From Trichoderma breve (Eukaryota; Ascomycota; Sordariomycetes; Hypocreales; Hypocreaceae): 64,000 nucleotides of DNA. Of this stretch, positions 32,484 through 43,601 are shown piece by piece. Position 1 is the stretch's first letter. The number at the start of each line of letters is the position of its first letter. The position numbers and the translations under genes are program-made. The notes beneath the pieces were generated by a model. The model was not told where the DNA came from, did not search any database, and was given only the letters and a program-made list of their open reading frames with translations. Location: contig NC_079234.1 in NCBI RefSeq assembly GCF_028502605.1, forward strand, positions 5,704,001-5,768,000, given 5' to 3'.

Positions 32484-34039
32484 ATGAGTGTCGAGACCCA
32501 GAGAGCAGCGGATGTCGCTGCCGACAGCGAAACGGCACGATGGTCAGTGCCTGAAATGGTGATGCGATTGCCCGAGCGTGTATTGACGGAGATGTAGGAA
32601 GTACCTCGAGCAAATCAGGCGCACGCCAGGCCCGTTTACAAACCCAGAGGCTGTGGAAGACGAGTTTCTGGCCCAATTCGAGCGGTTCAAGATTCTGTAC
32701 GTAGCACAAGAGGCGAAGCAGAAGCAGAGGCGAGAGTTTGACTAACCAGACACAGGGTGATGTTTGTCATACCTTGCACCGATATTTCCTACTCGAGGCT
32801 GAGACTAATGGCGGCGGCAGTGGCGCAGGTGGTTTGGGATGCGAAATTCTTAAGAATCTAGCCATGTCCAAGTTCAAGGATATCCATGTAATCGATATGG
32901 GTGAGGAGCATCAAGTATACATGAAGAGGTCAGCCGTTTGAACTAACGCAGTGCACGGGTAAGATACCATCGACATCTCCAATTTGAACCGACAATTCCT
33001 CTTTCGCAAATCAGACGTTGGGAAATTCAAGGCCGAAGTCGCAGCCAAGTTCGTCGAGCAAAGAGTCAAGGGTGTCAAAATCACAGCTCACAATAAACGG
33101 ATCCAAGATTTCGACGATGAATTCTACAAGCAGTTCCAGCTCGTCATTTGCGGCTTGGACAGCATCGAAGCTCGACGGTGGATCAACGCCATGCTAGTAT
33201 CCATCGCAGAGGAGTCTGAAGATCCCGATGGAGTCAAGCCACTGATTGACGGCGGTACCGAGGGCTTCAAGGGCCAGGCCAGAGTCATCTTTCCCTCGTT
33301 TACTTCATGCATAGAATGTCAGCTAGACATGCACGCCCCCAGAGCTGCTGTCCCACTCTGCACGATTGCGTCTATCCCGAGGCAGCCGGAGCACTGCGTC
33401 GAGTGGGCTCATGTCATTGCCTGGGAACAAGAGAAGCCATTTCCAAAGCTCGACAAGGACGATCCCGAGCATGTCACATGGATCTACCAAAAGGCTCTCA
33501 AGCGCGCAGAGGAGTTTAACATTCCAGGAATCACATATTCACTCACACAAGGAACGATCAAAAACATCATTCCGGCCATTGCCTCAACAAATGCCATCAT
33601 CGCGGCCGCGTGCTGTAACGAGGCATTCAAGATTGCTACGACCACAGCGACGTGCCTGGGCTTTGAGAACAACTATATGATGTACTCTGGTAACGACAGC
33701 ATCTACACGTATACGTTCAAGCACGAGAAGAAGGAAGACTGCCCAGTTTGCGGACGAGAAGCGCGGCCCTTGGATGTTGATCCCAACATGACACTCCAGG
33801 ACCTTTTGGACTCGTTTGCCGTTCGTCCCGAAGCTCAGCTGAAGAAGCCGTCCATACGAGCGGAGGGCAAGACTCTTTACATGCAGGTTCCGCAAAGCCT
33901 GGAAGAGCAAACGAGGCCAAACCTGAACAAGTCGCTCATAGACCTGGGGCTAGAGAATGGCCAAGAGGTTGTGGTGACCGACCCTGCATTCCCCCTCGAA
34001 TTCAACTTTTTCTTTAGGTTCAAAGCAGAGAGTTCCTAG
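32484..34039 (+). CDS. UBA3: UBA3, catalytic subunit of the NEDD8/Rub1-activating E1
   Basis: Five exons (32484-32542, 32598-32696, 32756-32761, 32821-32900, 32964-34039) encode 439 residues. The nucleotide loop GAGGLGCE is at 56-63, [14 protein letters not shown] at 82-95, zinc ligands CxxC at 197-200 with a second CPVC downstream, the catalytic Cys at C214 (in CTIASIPR), and a ubiquitin-fold E2-binding domain at the C-terminus. With Ula1/AppBP1 it activates Rub1/NEDD8 for cullin modification. Exon 3 is only 6 nt (GGTGAT). It supplies the end of L53, all of V54 and two bases of I55 in the strand KILVIGAGG. Both flanking introns (59 bp each) have their own branch sites (GACTAAC, GACTAAT). Skipping it would keep the frame but delete two residues of the first Rossmann strand. 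Confidence 0.9.
32756..32761 (+). other. 6-nt micro-exon of UBA3
   Basis: GGTGAT between acceptor ACACAG and donor GTTTGT. It restores the conserved hydrophobic strand before GAGGLG. Confidence 0.7.
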
Positions 34040-34426
34040 CGGGGCATTCATCGGTTCTTGTCTATTATATTTTTCTTTTTCATCTGTGATGACACTTTGG
34101 GTGTTTTACGGGAGGTTTTCTTTTCATTTTGGGCATTTTCCTGGCGTTGGAGACACTATCGGCGGGACGCACTTCTATATAGTCCTCTTTCTTTCTGGAG
34201 GTCATATCAGCACATCTTTGTACATGTCCACAGACTTGAAGAAAACAAGAACAAGAGAGGATCTCAGATATTTTGATTTCTTTTCTTTTTATTTATTCAT
34301 ATCCATGGGATAAATGAGACACACAGAGAAGACGAAAAAATGCATGCGTCGAAACTTATGTACAACGCAGTTAACCATGCCCCCCGTTTATGTACAAAAA
34401 ACGCCTTCAACCAAAACAAAGACCAA
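34040..34426. other. Convergent 3' region UBA3 / RPC40
   Basis: T-rich, presumably both 3' UTRs. Nothing else recognised. Confidence 0.6.
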
Positions 34427-35644
34427 TTATTGAACCATGTTGATGACCTGCTGCTCCAACTTTTTGCACTTTAGCTTTAGATGCTTGACCGCCTCGAGGA
34501 ACAGCTCGTCGCTGTCCCACTGCCCCGTGCTCTCGATGGAGAAGATGAAGTGGTCTCTCCTCCGGCCGAGCTTGACCTTGCCCTCGAACTCTGGGTGCCG
34601 CAGAGCCTCTCTGCTGACGGTGTCCTTCATGGAATCCTTGACCACGGCCTTATACTCGCCGGCGTGGCCCTCGTAGCCGCTGCCGGACTTGCTGGCCTCT
34701 TCCCGCGTGACCTTTTCGAGGCCGATGACGCCCTGGGGGAAGCAGCGCTGGAACTTTTCGGCGTCGGCGCCGATGATGGGCTTGGTGATGTGGATGAGGG
34801 GCAGCAGGCGGTACGAGGCGGTGGCGACGGGGGAGAATTTGGAGTGGTCGGCGCCGATGCCCTTGTGCATGTGCATGGCCAGGTTGATGGTCTGCTTCGG
34901 CCGCAGCTTGGCGATGAGGATGTCCGGGTTGACGGGGACGATTGCGTTGTCGCCGCTAAAGTACTCGACCTGCCTTCCCGTGGGCACGAAGACGATATCC
35001 TTCGCGTAGACGTGGGCGTGGTTGTACGCCTTTAGCGGGTCGTTTTCGTTTGGTGCGGCGTCCTCGTTGACGGTGCAAGTGACGTTGAGCTCGAGGCGCA
35101 CCGTGTTCCAGTCGAAGCTGTTGGCATAAGGGTCCTCGCCGGCCTCGGGCTTCTTGTACCACTTGAGGAAGTTGTGGATGCCGTCGCGCCCTCCGTTGAA
35201 GGGAATCAGCCCCAGCCTGTGGGCAAGCACCTCGTCCTGGATCACGGAGGTGTTGTTCTCGATGTAGACGTCCTCGATGGCGAGCGTCGGGATCTCGGCG
35301 ATGAGGATGCGGCGGAAGGCGTTGGCCAGCGAGGCGTCGATGCCGATGAGGGAGAAGGACGCATCGTTGAGCTCGTTGCGGTGGAACTGGACGGAGAAGG
35401 CGGATCGGAAGCGCTCAATGGAAAAGGCGTGGTCTTCGCCGGGGAAGTGGCCGGGGAAATCTGTCGAGGCAACGTTGGAGACTGTCTCTTTGTTGATGCC
35501 AACCGTCTATGAAAAAAGATGTCTATGTCAGCACTTCATGGGAAAACAAAATCCGGGAGAAAAAAAACTTCAGTGTGAGGCTGGTAGAAAAGGAATTGGT
35601 TCTCTTACGTTTCGGCGCAGTAGCTCCTCCGCACTGGGAGCCAT
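34427..35644 (-). CDS. RPC40: RPC40 (AC40), subunit shared by RNA polymerases I and III
   Basis: Exon 1 is 36 nt (35644-35609, MAPSAEELLRRN). A 102-bp intron follows, then exon 2 (35506-34427), giving 371 residues against 335 in yeast. The alpha-type motif ASLANAFRRILIAEIPTLAIEDV is near residues 69-91, followed by NTSVIQDEVLAHRLGLIP and the insert domain, and the dimerisation part ends with a Leu/Lys helix. This is the alpha-like (Rpb3/RpoA) subunit that pairs with AC19 and seeds assembly of Pol I and Pol III. Start and splice are set by the join RRN-TVGINKETVSN. It is divergent from the unidentified gene at 36256. Confidence 0.94.
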
Positions 35645-36255
35645 TGTGTTTGTGCTAGAATGTGAAGATTGGAGAAGCAGAAAAGGATTGACTCGGCTCG
35701 ACTGGATGGTGATCTGGGGAAATTTTTTGGATGCGATAACGATTTGACGATAGCTAGAATTTAGCCCCTCCAAGGTGAGAGTCGGTGAAAGACGGCACTC
35801 ACCGAAAATAGGCGGGTCTTAGGGGTCCGCCACTAAACTGGTTTAGGATTTGGCGACACTTGGTTGTAAGTACTCTGTCAAGGTCTGTTCATGACCTATA
35901 ACAGACAAGAGATGGCAAGACTAATTGCATGAAGAGATGTAATAAATCATGTTGATTATTGGCAGTGTAACTTTTTTTTATTATTCTGACAACATCTCGC
36001 AGCCATTCTGAGCTCGCCGTATAAACACCCCTGTGTGGCTCTTATTCGCTACAGCTGCTTATATACCGCCTGACGGCCAACCAACATGCATACGTCTCAG
36101 CAGGATTCAGCGAATTACCAGATGCAGGCACATACATATGCAGGTGGTGCCGCTTCTGCCATTGTTGTTGTTACTTCATCTTCGCGTCTTACTTTACTCG
36201 GGTAGCTCATATCTCTCTCCCCATTAAAGAAACCAGTATAATAAAAAACAACACC
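35645..36255. other. Divergent region RPC40 / unidentified gene
   Basis: 611 bp. The RPC40 side has an inverted TCACCGA pair (35782-35805). The other side has a TATAAA at about 36020, followed by CCCCT (STRE core, 36028-36032), about 225-235 bp before the plus-strand start. Confidence 0.55.
35782..35805. promoter_or_regulatory. Inverted TCACCGA pair, RPC40 promoter
   Basis: TCGGTGA at 35782-35788 and TCACCGA at 35799-35805 with a 10-base spacer, 138-161 bp upstream of the RPC40 start. The arrangement suits a dimeric factor. The same heptamer is phased in the TEL2/UBA3 promoter. Confidence 0.4.
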
Positions 36256-36888
36256 ATGGATCCCCCTCCATCCTCTCAATATCAACTTCATGATGATTCT
36301 CAAGACGAATCCCAAGACGAGCCTCAAATTGCTCCCCCTCCATCCTCCCAATCCCACTTTGACAAATTCCAAAACTTCACGCCTAGCCACGACGCGCCCT
36401 TCGACAAGGAATTCGCCCGCCTCGCCTTATCCCAGCAATGGATCCCCGGCTCCCAGCAATACACAAAGCAGCGCACAATCGCCATGCGCGAAGAGCTCAA
36501 AACGCACTACTTCTCCGCTCAATCCCAAAACCCCAACAGCAGCACCCAGGAAGAAGAAGCAGAGCTCACGGAGGAAGAAATCCTGCAGGGCTACCAAGAT
36601 CTATGCGTCGAGGTCGGCATCCCGCCGTGTGACACTACTGCTGAGTGCAAGGAGAATCTTAAGAAGAAGCTGGTTAATATTGTGGATTTGATTGATGCGA
36701 GGCGCACGGGGAAAAAGGTGAGGGTGTGGCGCGACTTTCAGGCGTTTCGGAAGTATACATTGCAAAAGGAACATAGAATCAGCGTCGACGAGGCGAAAAA
36801 GGATGGTGGGTATCTTTCGTCTTTGCTGCAGCATTTGCGACATCCGCGGGACCAAAGAAGATCCAAATTGAAGAAGGCGCGGGTATGA
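36256..36888 (+). CDS. Uncharacterised 210-residue fungal protein
   Basis: One open exon with a good start context (ACACCATGG). I do not recognise a named domain. The N-terminal third is low-complexity and acidic (PPPSSQ twice, repeated QDES/QDEP). A middle segment has FARLALSQQWIPGSQQY. A helical, mixed-charge half (EEEILQGYQDLCVEVGIPP, LKKKLVNIVDLIDARRTGKKVRVWRDF) follows, ending in a very basic tail, so nuclear location is plausible. Codon use and one uninterrupted frame of this length support a real gene. The pattern 'R..KxVRVWxxFxxFRxYT' resembles a widespread group of fungal hypothetical proteins, from memory only. No signal peptide or membrane helix. Confidence 0.75.
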   Translation: MDPPPSSQYQLHDDSQDESQDEPQIAPPPSSQSHFDKFQNFTPSHDAPFDKEFARLALSQQWIPGSQQYTKQRTIAMREELKTHYFSAQSQNPNSSTQEEEAELTEEEILQGYQDLCVEVGIPPCDTTAECKENLKKKLVNIVDLIDARRTGKKVRVWRDFQAFRKYTLQKEHRISVDEAKKDGGYLSSLLQHLRHPRDQRRSKLKKARV

Positions 36889-37309
36889 GTCGGAGAGGGT
36901 GAGATATGTGAAGAAATACAGTGTATTAGTTAATTCAATAATGCCTCCAAGGCTGTTCAATTGAGATGCTGTCTTAGACGCATCGCTGCTACTATAATGA
37001 GACCAAGAAATCTTACTAGTAATGAATGATGAATTCATTGACCAACTCTCTTGCTTGACCAACAGTAATCAATCCCAGCATCTTAACACAATATCAGGGG
37101 GGAAAAAAATGTGCAGAATTCATAACCCATATCGAGTCGCTTTAGTTGTGTCAAAGCTGAGCTTTCATAACATGCTATCTACCCTATTGACCCATTGCAG
37201 TAACCTAAATTTTCATCCTACAAATCAAGCAGCCCTGCTATATCTCGCAAAGCTGCCATGTCCTTCCGTTCCAGTGTTTTTTTATCTTTGTTTTCCCGCT
37301 TGTTTCCAT
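36889..37309. other. Convergent 3' region, unidentified gene / NUP159
   Basis: 421 bp, AT-rich, no gene or motif recognised. Confidence 0.6.
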
Positions 37310-40300
37310 TTACTCAATATCTTCCATGTTCCACACGCTAACGCCCTTCTTCTGTACGTTGTCCTTCAATCTTCCAAGAATTGCCTGTCGCTTGGCCTTC
37401 TTGTCCATTAAATCTCCCTTTTCATCCCTGCTATAGCCGCTGGCCTTCTTTCGTGGCGTCGACGTCTTCACCGGAGTTCCAAGAGACATGACGCTGCTGG
37501 ATAAGCTCTGGCGCATGCTACGGGCCGGTGTCGCGTCCGGAGAGAGCAAGATGCTCCTCCTTGACTGTGGTGTCCGGAAAGAAGGAGATTCCTCTCTGCT
37601 GGGGGTCTCCAGCCGCATCCTCCGCAGCTGCGTTTCCAACACATCAATGTCTCCACTACGCTTCTCCACCATGCTGGTCATTTTCGTGATGGTCTTCATC
37701 ACGGCCTCCACGGTAGGAACGTTTGTGGTTCCCCTTCCGGACGCACTGGAAAGCGATGCAATGCGAGTCTTGAGAAGAGTCAGTGCTTCTTCCGCTTCGG
37801 CAAGCAGCTTTGAGAAGTTTGTATATTCCCTCCTCAGCTCGTTCTGCTGCGTTTGCTGTTCAGCACTAAGAGGGAGAGACCGCGCAGCCTCTGCCTGGTT
37901 GGGATCCACTCTTGCCATGATGACCCTTTTCAGATCCTCCTGCTTGGCTCGTAGCCGATGCATGTCCTTGGCCAGCTCCTGGCAGGCCTCGAGCTGCTCG
38001 GTTAGATCCTGCACTCGACCATCCTCCAAGTCACCAGAAAGTTCAACTTCGAGAATCTCTCCCAAGTCGCCAATCTCGCATAGAACCCAATCGTCTGGAT
38101 GATCGAGATCGTCAGGGCTCCGGCCGTCAGGAACACCGCCGTCCGTATGACCCTTTATGAAGGCCATCACGGAGCGAGCGTTGAGTCCAAGAGTGTCAAT
38201 CATTGAGTTGATGTCCCTATAAACAGCTTCAACTTGAGCAGGAATGCTCTCTTGGGCCGGCGGTGCAACGTTGGAGTGAGCAATAAATTCATCCAGCTCC
38301 AGAGTGCCCTCAATTTCAGAGGCGAGGACCCTTTGCACCTCCTCATCCTCTTCATCGATCAACACCCGGCTTTCTTCGGCTTGCTGTCGTTCTCTCAGTT
38401 TTCTAGACTGAGCTATGAATGCGTCATCAGCAGCTGTTTTGTCTTTACCAGCAGTAGCTGATGCAACGAGCTGCGACTTTTTGGGAGCCGAGAACTGAGG
38501 AGCTACGCCTGGTGCACTGGCGGATCTAGTGATATCCGGTATGAGAGCACGATTTGGCGCTCCACCTCGCACGGGGCTGGGCGATCGAGGAATCGCGTCT
38601 GGCTGGGCGATCGTGGGTGTGCTTCGGCCGACCTCTCCAAAAAGCTGTTGTGAGCGACCCCGATCAGCTCTGGGGGGTTCTGCAAAGCCGTTGAAAGGGC
38701 CCTTTGGCGTACCCAATCCCATGGCTGTGGGACTAAGATCTCTAGCCACATCCACACCGCTGCCCTCGGAAGCTTCCTCGTCCAAATCACTCTCTGCCTC
38801 TCCATCAGAGGGGAGCGCCGGAGCAGAAGTTACGCTCGGTCGAGTCTTGGGCGCAGAAGTAGGAAGCCCGAATGCGGCTGGTGGAGCGGCATTGCTGGGT
38901 TTGGAAAAGAAGTTTGACTTGACTGGATCGGGAGGTAGAGGAGCATCCTCAACGACCGTTGGCGGCTCATCAGAAGGCTTCGAAACTTTGATAAAGCTAG
39001 ATGATTTTGATGCGCCTGTATCCTTGGCAGCCGCATTCTTATCGGTCCCACTCAGGCCTGTAGCAAAAGGATTGCTCGGTTTAGAGGTAGCGGTACTACC
39101 GAATGAGCTAGATGTGGTAGACGTTACAGACGAGTCAGATGACTCGCCAATGAGATATGACGACTTGCTGGTTGTATCGGGAGGAAGAGGTGTGGCAAAG
39201 GGATTGGCAACCTTGGGTGTGGGCGTCTTGGACTCGTCTTCGGCTGGTTTAGTAGCGGAGCCAAAAAGTCCAGAGGATGTAACGGGTGGTTTCGAAGCGC
39301 TTCCAAATGTTGACCCAGACCCAAATAAACCAGAGCCACCTGCAGGCTTGGCAGCGGCTCCTCCTGTACCAAATAATCCGGTACCAGTACTTTGAGGAGT
39401 GGCTGTCTTGCCGCCAAAAAGTGAAGTCGTGCTAGTGGTTGAGGCAGCAGGGGTTGTTGAAGAAGGGGCACCAAAGCTTGACGTTCCTTGTGATGCTAAC
39501 GGAGTTGCAGATCCAGTTCCGGTTTGTGGAGATGCCTCACCGGTATCCATATCTTCATCCTTGGCAGATACTGCAGAGTCAGGAGCCTTAGTTGCAGCGT
39601 CGTTGAGAGCAGATCCAAAAGTAGATCCAAACATTGACGACCCAGAAGCTGCCGGTGCTTTGTCATTGCCTCCTTGGGACGGATCGGGCTTGAAAGAACT
39701 TTCCAACTTGAAAGGAGTAGAGCCAAAAACGCTACCAGACGGCTTCTCTTGGCTGCCAAAGACACTGCCAGCGGGCTTTGACGGAAAGGCTGTGTCTGTT
39801 GAGGTGGATCCAAAAGCACTCCCAGCTCCAGCCAGAGTGCCGCCACTACCAAAGACACTACCCCCAGTATTGCTGCTATTGTTGCCGGCAAGGGAAGCAA
39901 AGCCACCCTGAGAAGAAAACGAAGCGAATCCTCCAGAAGAACTAGGTGTGGAGGCTTGAGCTGTGCTTGCAGGTGTGCTCCCAAACGGGCTTTGAGCGCT
40001 CTTGTTTGCGAAACTAGCAAAGCCCGACTGGCCAAATGCTGGAGCGGCCGCTGCTGCTGCTCCCGTTCCTGCACCAGCAGACGCCCAGGGAGAGGCTCGC
40101 ATCCCAAGTTGCGAGGATTGGCCGAATCCTACGGCGCTCGGCTTCCCAAACGTAGCGGCTGGTGCTGCTGACCCAAAAGCGCTCGATCCAAAGGCCCCCC
40201 CTGTGCTGGCCGCAGCAGTTCCCGAAGCTGATGCCGTACCCCAAGGTGACGCCTTTTGGCCAAGCTGCGCCGAAGACCCAAAAGCAGGAGCAGCTGCGCT

Positions 40301-41877
40301 TGATGAAGAAAAGGGGGATGGCCCTGCGTTACTGGAAAAGGGTGATGCCGAAGACGCGGCAGGTGCTGGCACAGATCCCGCATCTCCCTGGATTGCCGTC
40401 AGCCCTGGATAGGGCACGGCTCTCTTAATTGAGTCGGTATATATGATCCACCATGAGCAGAGCACACCTTCATGGGTGAGAATCCAGAATCCTGGCAAGG
40501 GAGTAGGCGATTCTTCGAGTTCTTCGTCTGATGGGATAGGCTTGTAAATTTTATCCTTGCTGGACAGATCAAGAGCAACTCCAATGGGTGTAGAATCGTC
40601 CGCGGAGTCAGTCATCGGAAGTGTTGGTCGTTTAGAGTCATCAAGCAACTCGGTAGTAGTGAAGACATTTGTGATGGACTCGGCAGGTAAATCGGTTGTC
40701 AGCGCACTTTTAGACCGGGTCAGTAGGCCAACATCAGTCGATGCAGTGGACGAGACGATAAGGAGATCCTGCAGATCAGGGGGGAAGTCTCGCAATCGTA
40801 GTATAGAATGGTGGGGGACCTTGTCTGATCCAAAAGGCTGAACAGGGTCCGTGAGTTTTTGGTATGTGAATGATGAAGGCGGTTGGCGCGTAATGATGTG
40901 ATAAATGGAAGAAGGAGGCGAGTCACTAGTTGAGTGGATGGAGAGCCAGAGGTTGTTCTCAAGCCATGTAAGTGATGATACTATTCAAAACATGGTTAGC
41001 ATATGCCTTTTCTCTATTGGGGGACGGTAGTTTTTACCATGGCAGTTGGCCACATTGGGAGGGTTGGGGATGTCAGCTTTTCCCTCTCCCTCAGGCGTCA
41101 TTTGGTGAATGGTGCCATCCGCTAATCCAGCACAAAGCTGCTTGCCCTTTGAACTCCAACTAATACAGCTGACTTGGTTCTTGAGTGCATTGCTTATTTT
41201 TCTTTCTTGGAGATTTGCCATGTGGAGGTTGCCGTTGTTTGTGACAATGGCACAAAGCTCTGGAATTGTTGGGTTTGGTGCCAACGACCTAAGGGCTTCC
41301 CCATTGGTAGAGAGCTCAAACGCGGAATTTGAAGACCCCTGGAGAAGACTTTGTACTTGATAAACAGCAAGGCCACCACCGGATTCTGCAGAGAGCACCA
41401 GGTAATTCTCGTCGGCGGTAAAGACGAGTTGCGAAACCCGCATGGGCATAGGGATCTTGAGCTGGGGTTCAAAGCCGCGAATGTCGGAATCGCCATCTTT
41501 AGGATTCTCGAAAGCTTTTCGAATCGATTCGGTCGTGGCGATGATCAGCTGATCAGGACCAGCGGCAGCAACGAGACCTCTCTTTGAGGCAACGCTGAGC
41601 AGCGAGGATGTAGCAGTCGGTAGTGTCTCCCAAGCAGATGTGAGGCGAACCTTGGCATCACCAGCGATGGATAGGAAACCGAGGGCCTGTGAAGCACTGG
41701 GTTAGTGATGGACTCGCGGCCTGTGTTGAGTTTGTACAAAACACAAAACAAAAAGTGAAGCAAGAAGAAAAAGCTGCTGCCTACCTCTGTCTGGATGGTC
41801 TCCAGATCAGGCCCTGCATTTACACCTCCCGCGCCTCCGCCCATGGCGTTGGCCGAAGCGTTGAAGCCAAAAGACAT
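37310..41877 (-). CDS. NUP159: NUP159 (Nup214-type) cytoplasmic FG nucleoporin
   Basis: Three exons (41877-41785, 41686-41038, 40980-37310; introns 98 and 57 bp with CTAAC branches) encode 1470 residues. The first 400 or so residues form the beta-propeller (VSQLVFTADENYLVLSAE, VSCISWSSKGKQLCAGLADG) that binds the DEAD-box helicase Dbp5. A long Ser/Ala/Gly-rich FG region follows with SAFGS, SVFGS and GLFGS repeats, then an acidic Ser-rich linker. The C-terminal coiled-coil region anchors in the Nup82 complex. It works in mRNP release at the cytoplasmic face of the pore. The repeat composition creates long open frames on the other five frames, which are not genes. Confidence 0.92.
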
Positions 41878-42210
41878 GGCGACTGAAGAGAGCAACCCGG
41901 ATGGTCTCCGAATCTCGTCAACTATCCAGCTTCCGGAACATGGGTCTGCGGCGCGATTCACAGGTCCGTCGCTGGAGCTCCCACCGGCGGGATTCGGGGC
42001 CCAATTCGGAGGCAGAGACTGCGAGAATGGCGAGGGCCGGGTCGGGGGCCGAAGAGGCGACAAAACGCGTCGATTGCTCTGCTGCGGCGGATGATGCAAA
42101 AGTAGCGATTGGAAGTGCAGAGGGAACTGCGCCTGTACTATATTCTACCGGGCGGTCTGTCGCGACCCTTGCATGCACAATTCACTTTTTTGGGAGCTCT
42201 TGAGCGCAAT

Positions 42211-42216
42211 CACGTG
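42211..42216. promoter_or_regulatory. CACGTG E-box, NUP159/PUP1 promoter
   Basis: Context ATCACGTGG fits RTCACRTG. It is 334 bp from the NUP159 start and 461 bp from the PUP1 start, and 19 bp from a CCAAT box. Confidence 0.4.
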
Positions 42217-42234
42217 GGTTCATGACAGCTCCAG

Positions 42235-42288
42235 CCAATGGCGCATGCAGTTGCGCTCCGTCTTCCCACCTGGCGGCAGCGGGCCAAT
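42235..42288 (+). promoter_or_regulatory. Two CCAAT boxes
   Basis: CCAAT at 42235-42239 and 42284-42288 on plus, about 390-440 bp upstream of PUP1. They are potential HAP/CBF-complex sites by motif only. Confidence 0.35.
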
Positions 42289-42676
42289 CAGAGCCTGCTG
42301 TTTTGCCTAGGGGGACGATTTATAGAGGGGAAACAGCAGGTTGGAGCTTGTGCGAAGTACCGAGCCCGCTGTATTTGGGTGCTGCGATACCTGGCAGACG
42401 TGCCACCAGTGCCTAAAGGCAGAAGGCAGCTTTTAGCCTCGTCATCAGCTACCACTCACTTGCTGAGTATAGCCAAACATCAACCTCCAGCACAGCCAAA
42501 CCCTCCATCCTCCATTGAATAGCAAGCAACGGCCCCCCTTGACGATCCTCCACAGCGAATGCAGACACCGCACAGCTGCTAGATTTGAAGCACCATACAG
42601 AGGGGCTTCTCCGGTACACGCGAGATATAGACGAAGACGGCACGACCCGTTTGGTAGGGCATCGCAGCAGCAGAAG

Positions 42677-43601
42677 ATGCCGGGCTTCGACTTCTCCAAC
42701 TACAACCGCAATGCGGCCCTGCACGCCAGGGGAGTGCCTCTGCCCAGGGCGACGAGCACAGGAACAACCATTGTCGGATGTATCTTTGACGGCGGTGTTG
42801 TGGTGAGTTGGGAATAAATCTGCGTTTCCCTGCCCTCTTCATCAAATCACCCCTCCCCCTCTCTCCCTGCCTATGCACAATGGCGATAACTTCTAACCCG
42901 CCTGCCGCCAGATTGCTGCCGATACGCGAGCCACCTCGGGCCCCATCGTCGCCGACAAGAACTGCGAAAAGCTTCACTACATCTCCCCCCAGATCTGGTG
43001 TGCCGGCGCCGGCACCGCCGCCGACACCGAGTTCACCACCGCCCTCATCTCCTCCCAGCTCGAGCTGCACTCGCTCTCCACCGGCCGCAAGCCCCGCGTC
43101 GTCACCTGCATGACCCTCCTCAAGCAGCACCTGTTCCGCCACCAGGGCCACATCGGCGCCTACCTCGTCGTCGCCGGCTGCGACCCCACGGGCACCCACC
43201 TCTTCACCGTCCACGCCCACGGCAGCACCGACAAGCTCCCCTACGTCACCATGGGGTCGGGAAGTCTCGCGGCCATGAGCGTCTTTGAGACTCAGTGGAA
43301 GCCTGACTTGACAAGGGACGACGCCGTCAAGCTGTGCAGCGACGCCATTCTCGCTGGTGTCTGGAACGATCTGGGCTCTGGTTCAAACGTCGATGTTGCC
43401 GTCATTACCAAGGAGAAGACGACCCTGCTGCGAAACTACATTAAGCCCAACGAGAAGAGCGCCAAGCTGCAGAGCTACCGCTTCCCCAAGGGCACCACGG
43501 CCGTTTTGAACGAAAAGATTATTACTAAGAGCGAGATCGGACGATACGCCACCGTGGTCGATTTACCAGTTGAGGGAGAGAGCATGGATGTTGATACCTA
43601 A
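42677..43601 (+). CDS. PUP1: PUP1, 20S proteasome beta-2 (trypsin-like) subunit
   Basis: Exons 42677-42802 and 42912-43601 (109-bp intron, phase 0) encode 271 residues. After a 29-residue propeptide ([15 protein letters not shown]...) the mature chain starts at T30 in TTIVG. The catalytic set is visible as T30, D46 ([10 protein letters not shown]) and K62. [12 protein letters not shown] and the long C-terminal arm that wraps beta-3 are also present. This subunit cleaves after basic residues. An ATG at 42515 in the same frame would add 54 Arg-rich residues. I chose 42677 because the propeptide is the standard fungal form. It is divergent from NUP159. Confidence 0.95.

Larger units (their letters stand above)
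41878..42676. other. Divergent promoter region NUP159 / PUP1
   Basis: 799 bp, GC-rich. It has an E-box at 42211-42216 and CCAAT boxes at 42235-42239 and 42284-42288, all between the two starts. An in-frame ATG for PUP1 lies at 42515. Confidence 0.6.

Noticed and set aside
34481..35512. Plus-strand frames of 184 and 112 codons over RPC40
   Set aside because: Antisense shadow of a strongly codon-biased gene; Gly/Val/Asp-rich without domain.
38529..40412. Long open frames on plus (288, 170 and 136 codons) and other minus frames inside NUP159
   Set aside because: Mirror frames of the Ser/Ala/Gly FG repeats; low-complexity and covered by the real gene.
42579..43220. 213-codon minus-strand frame across PUP1
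   Set aside because: Antisense shadow of a GC-rich, codon-biased exon.
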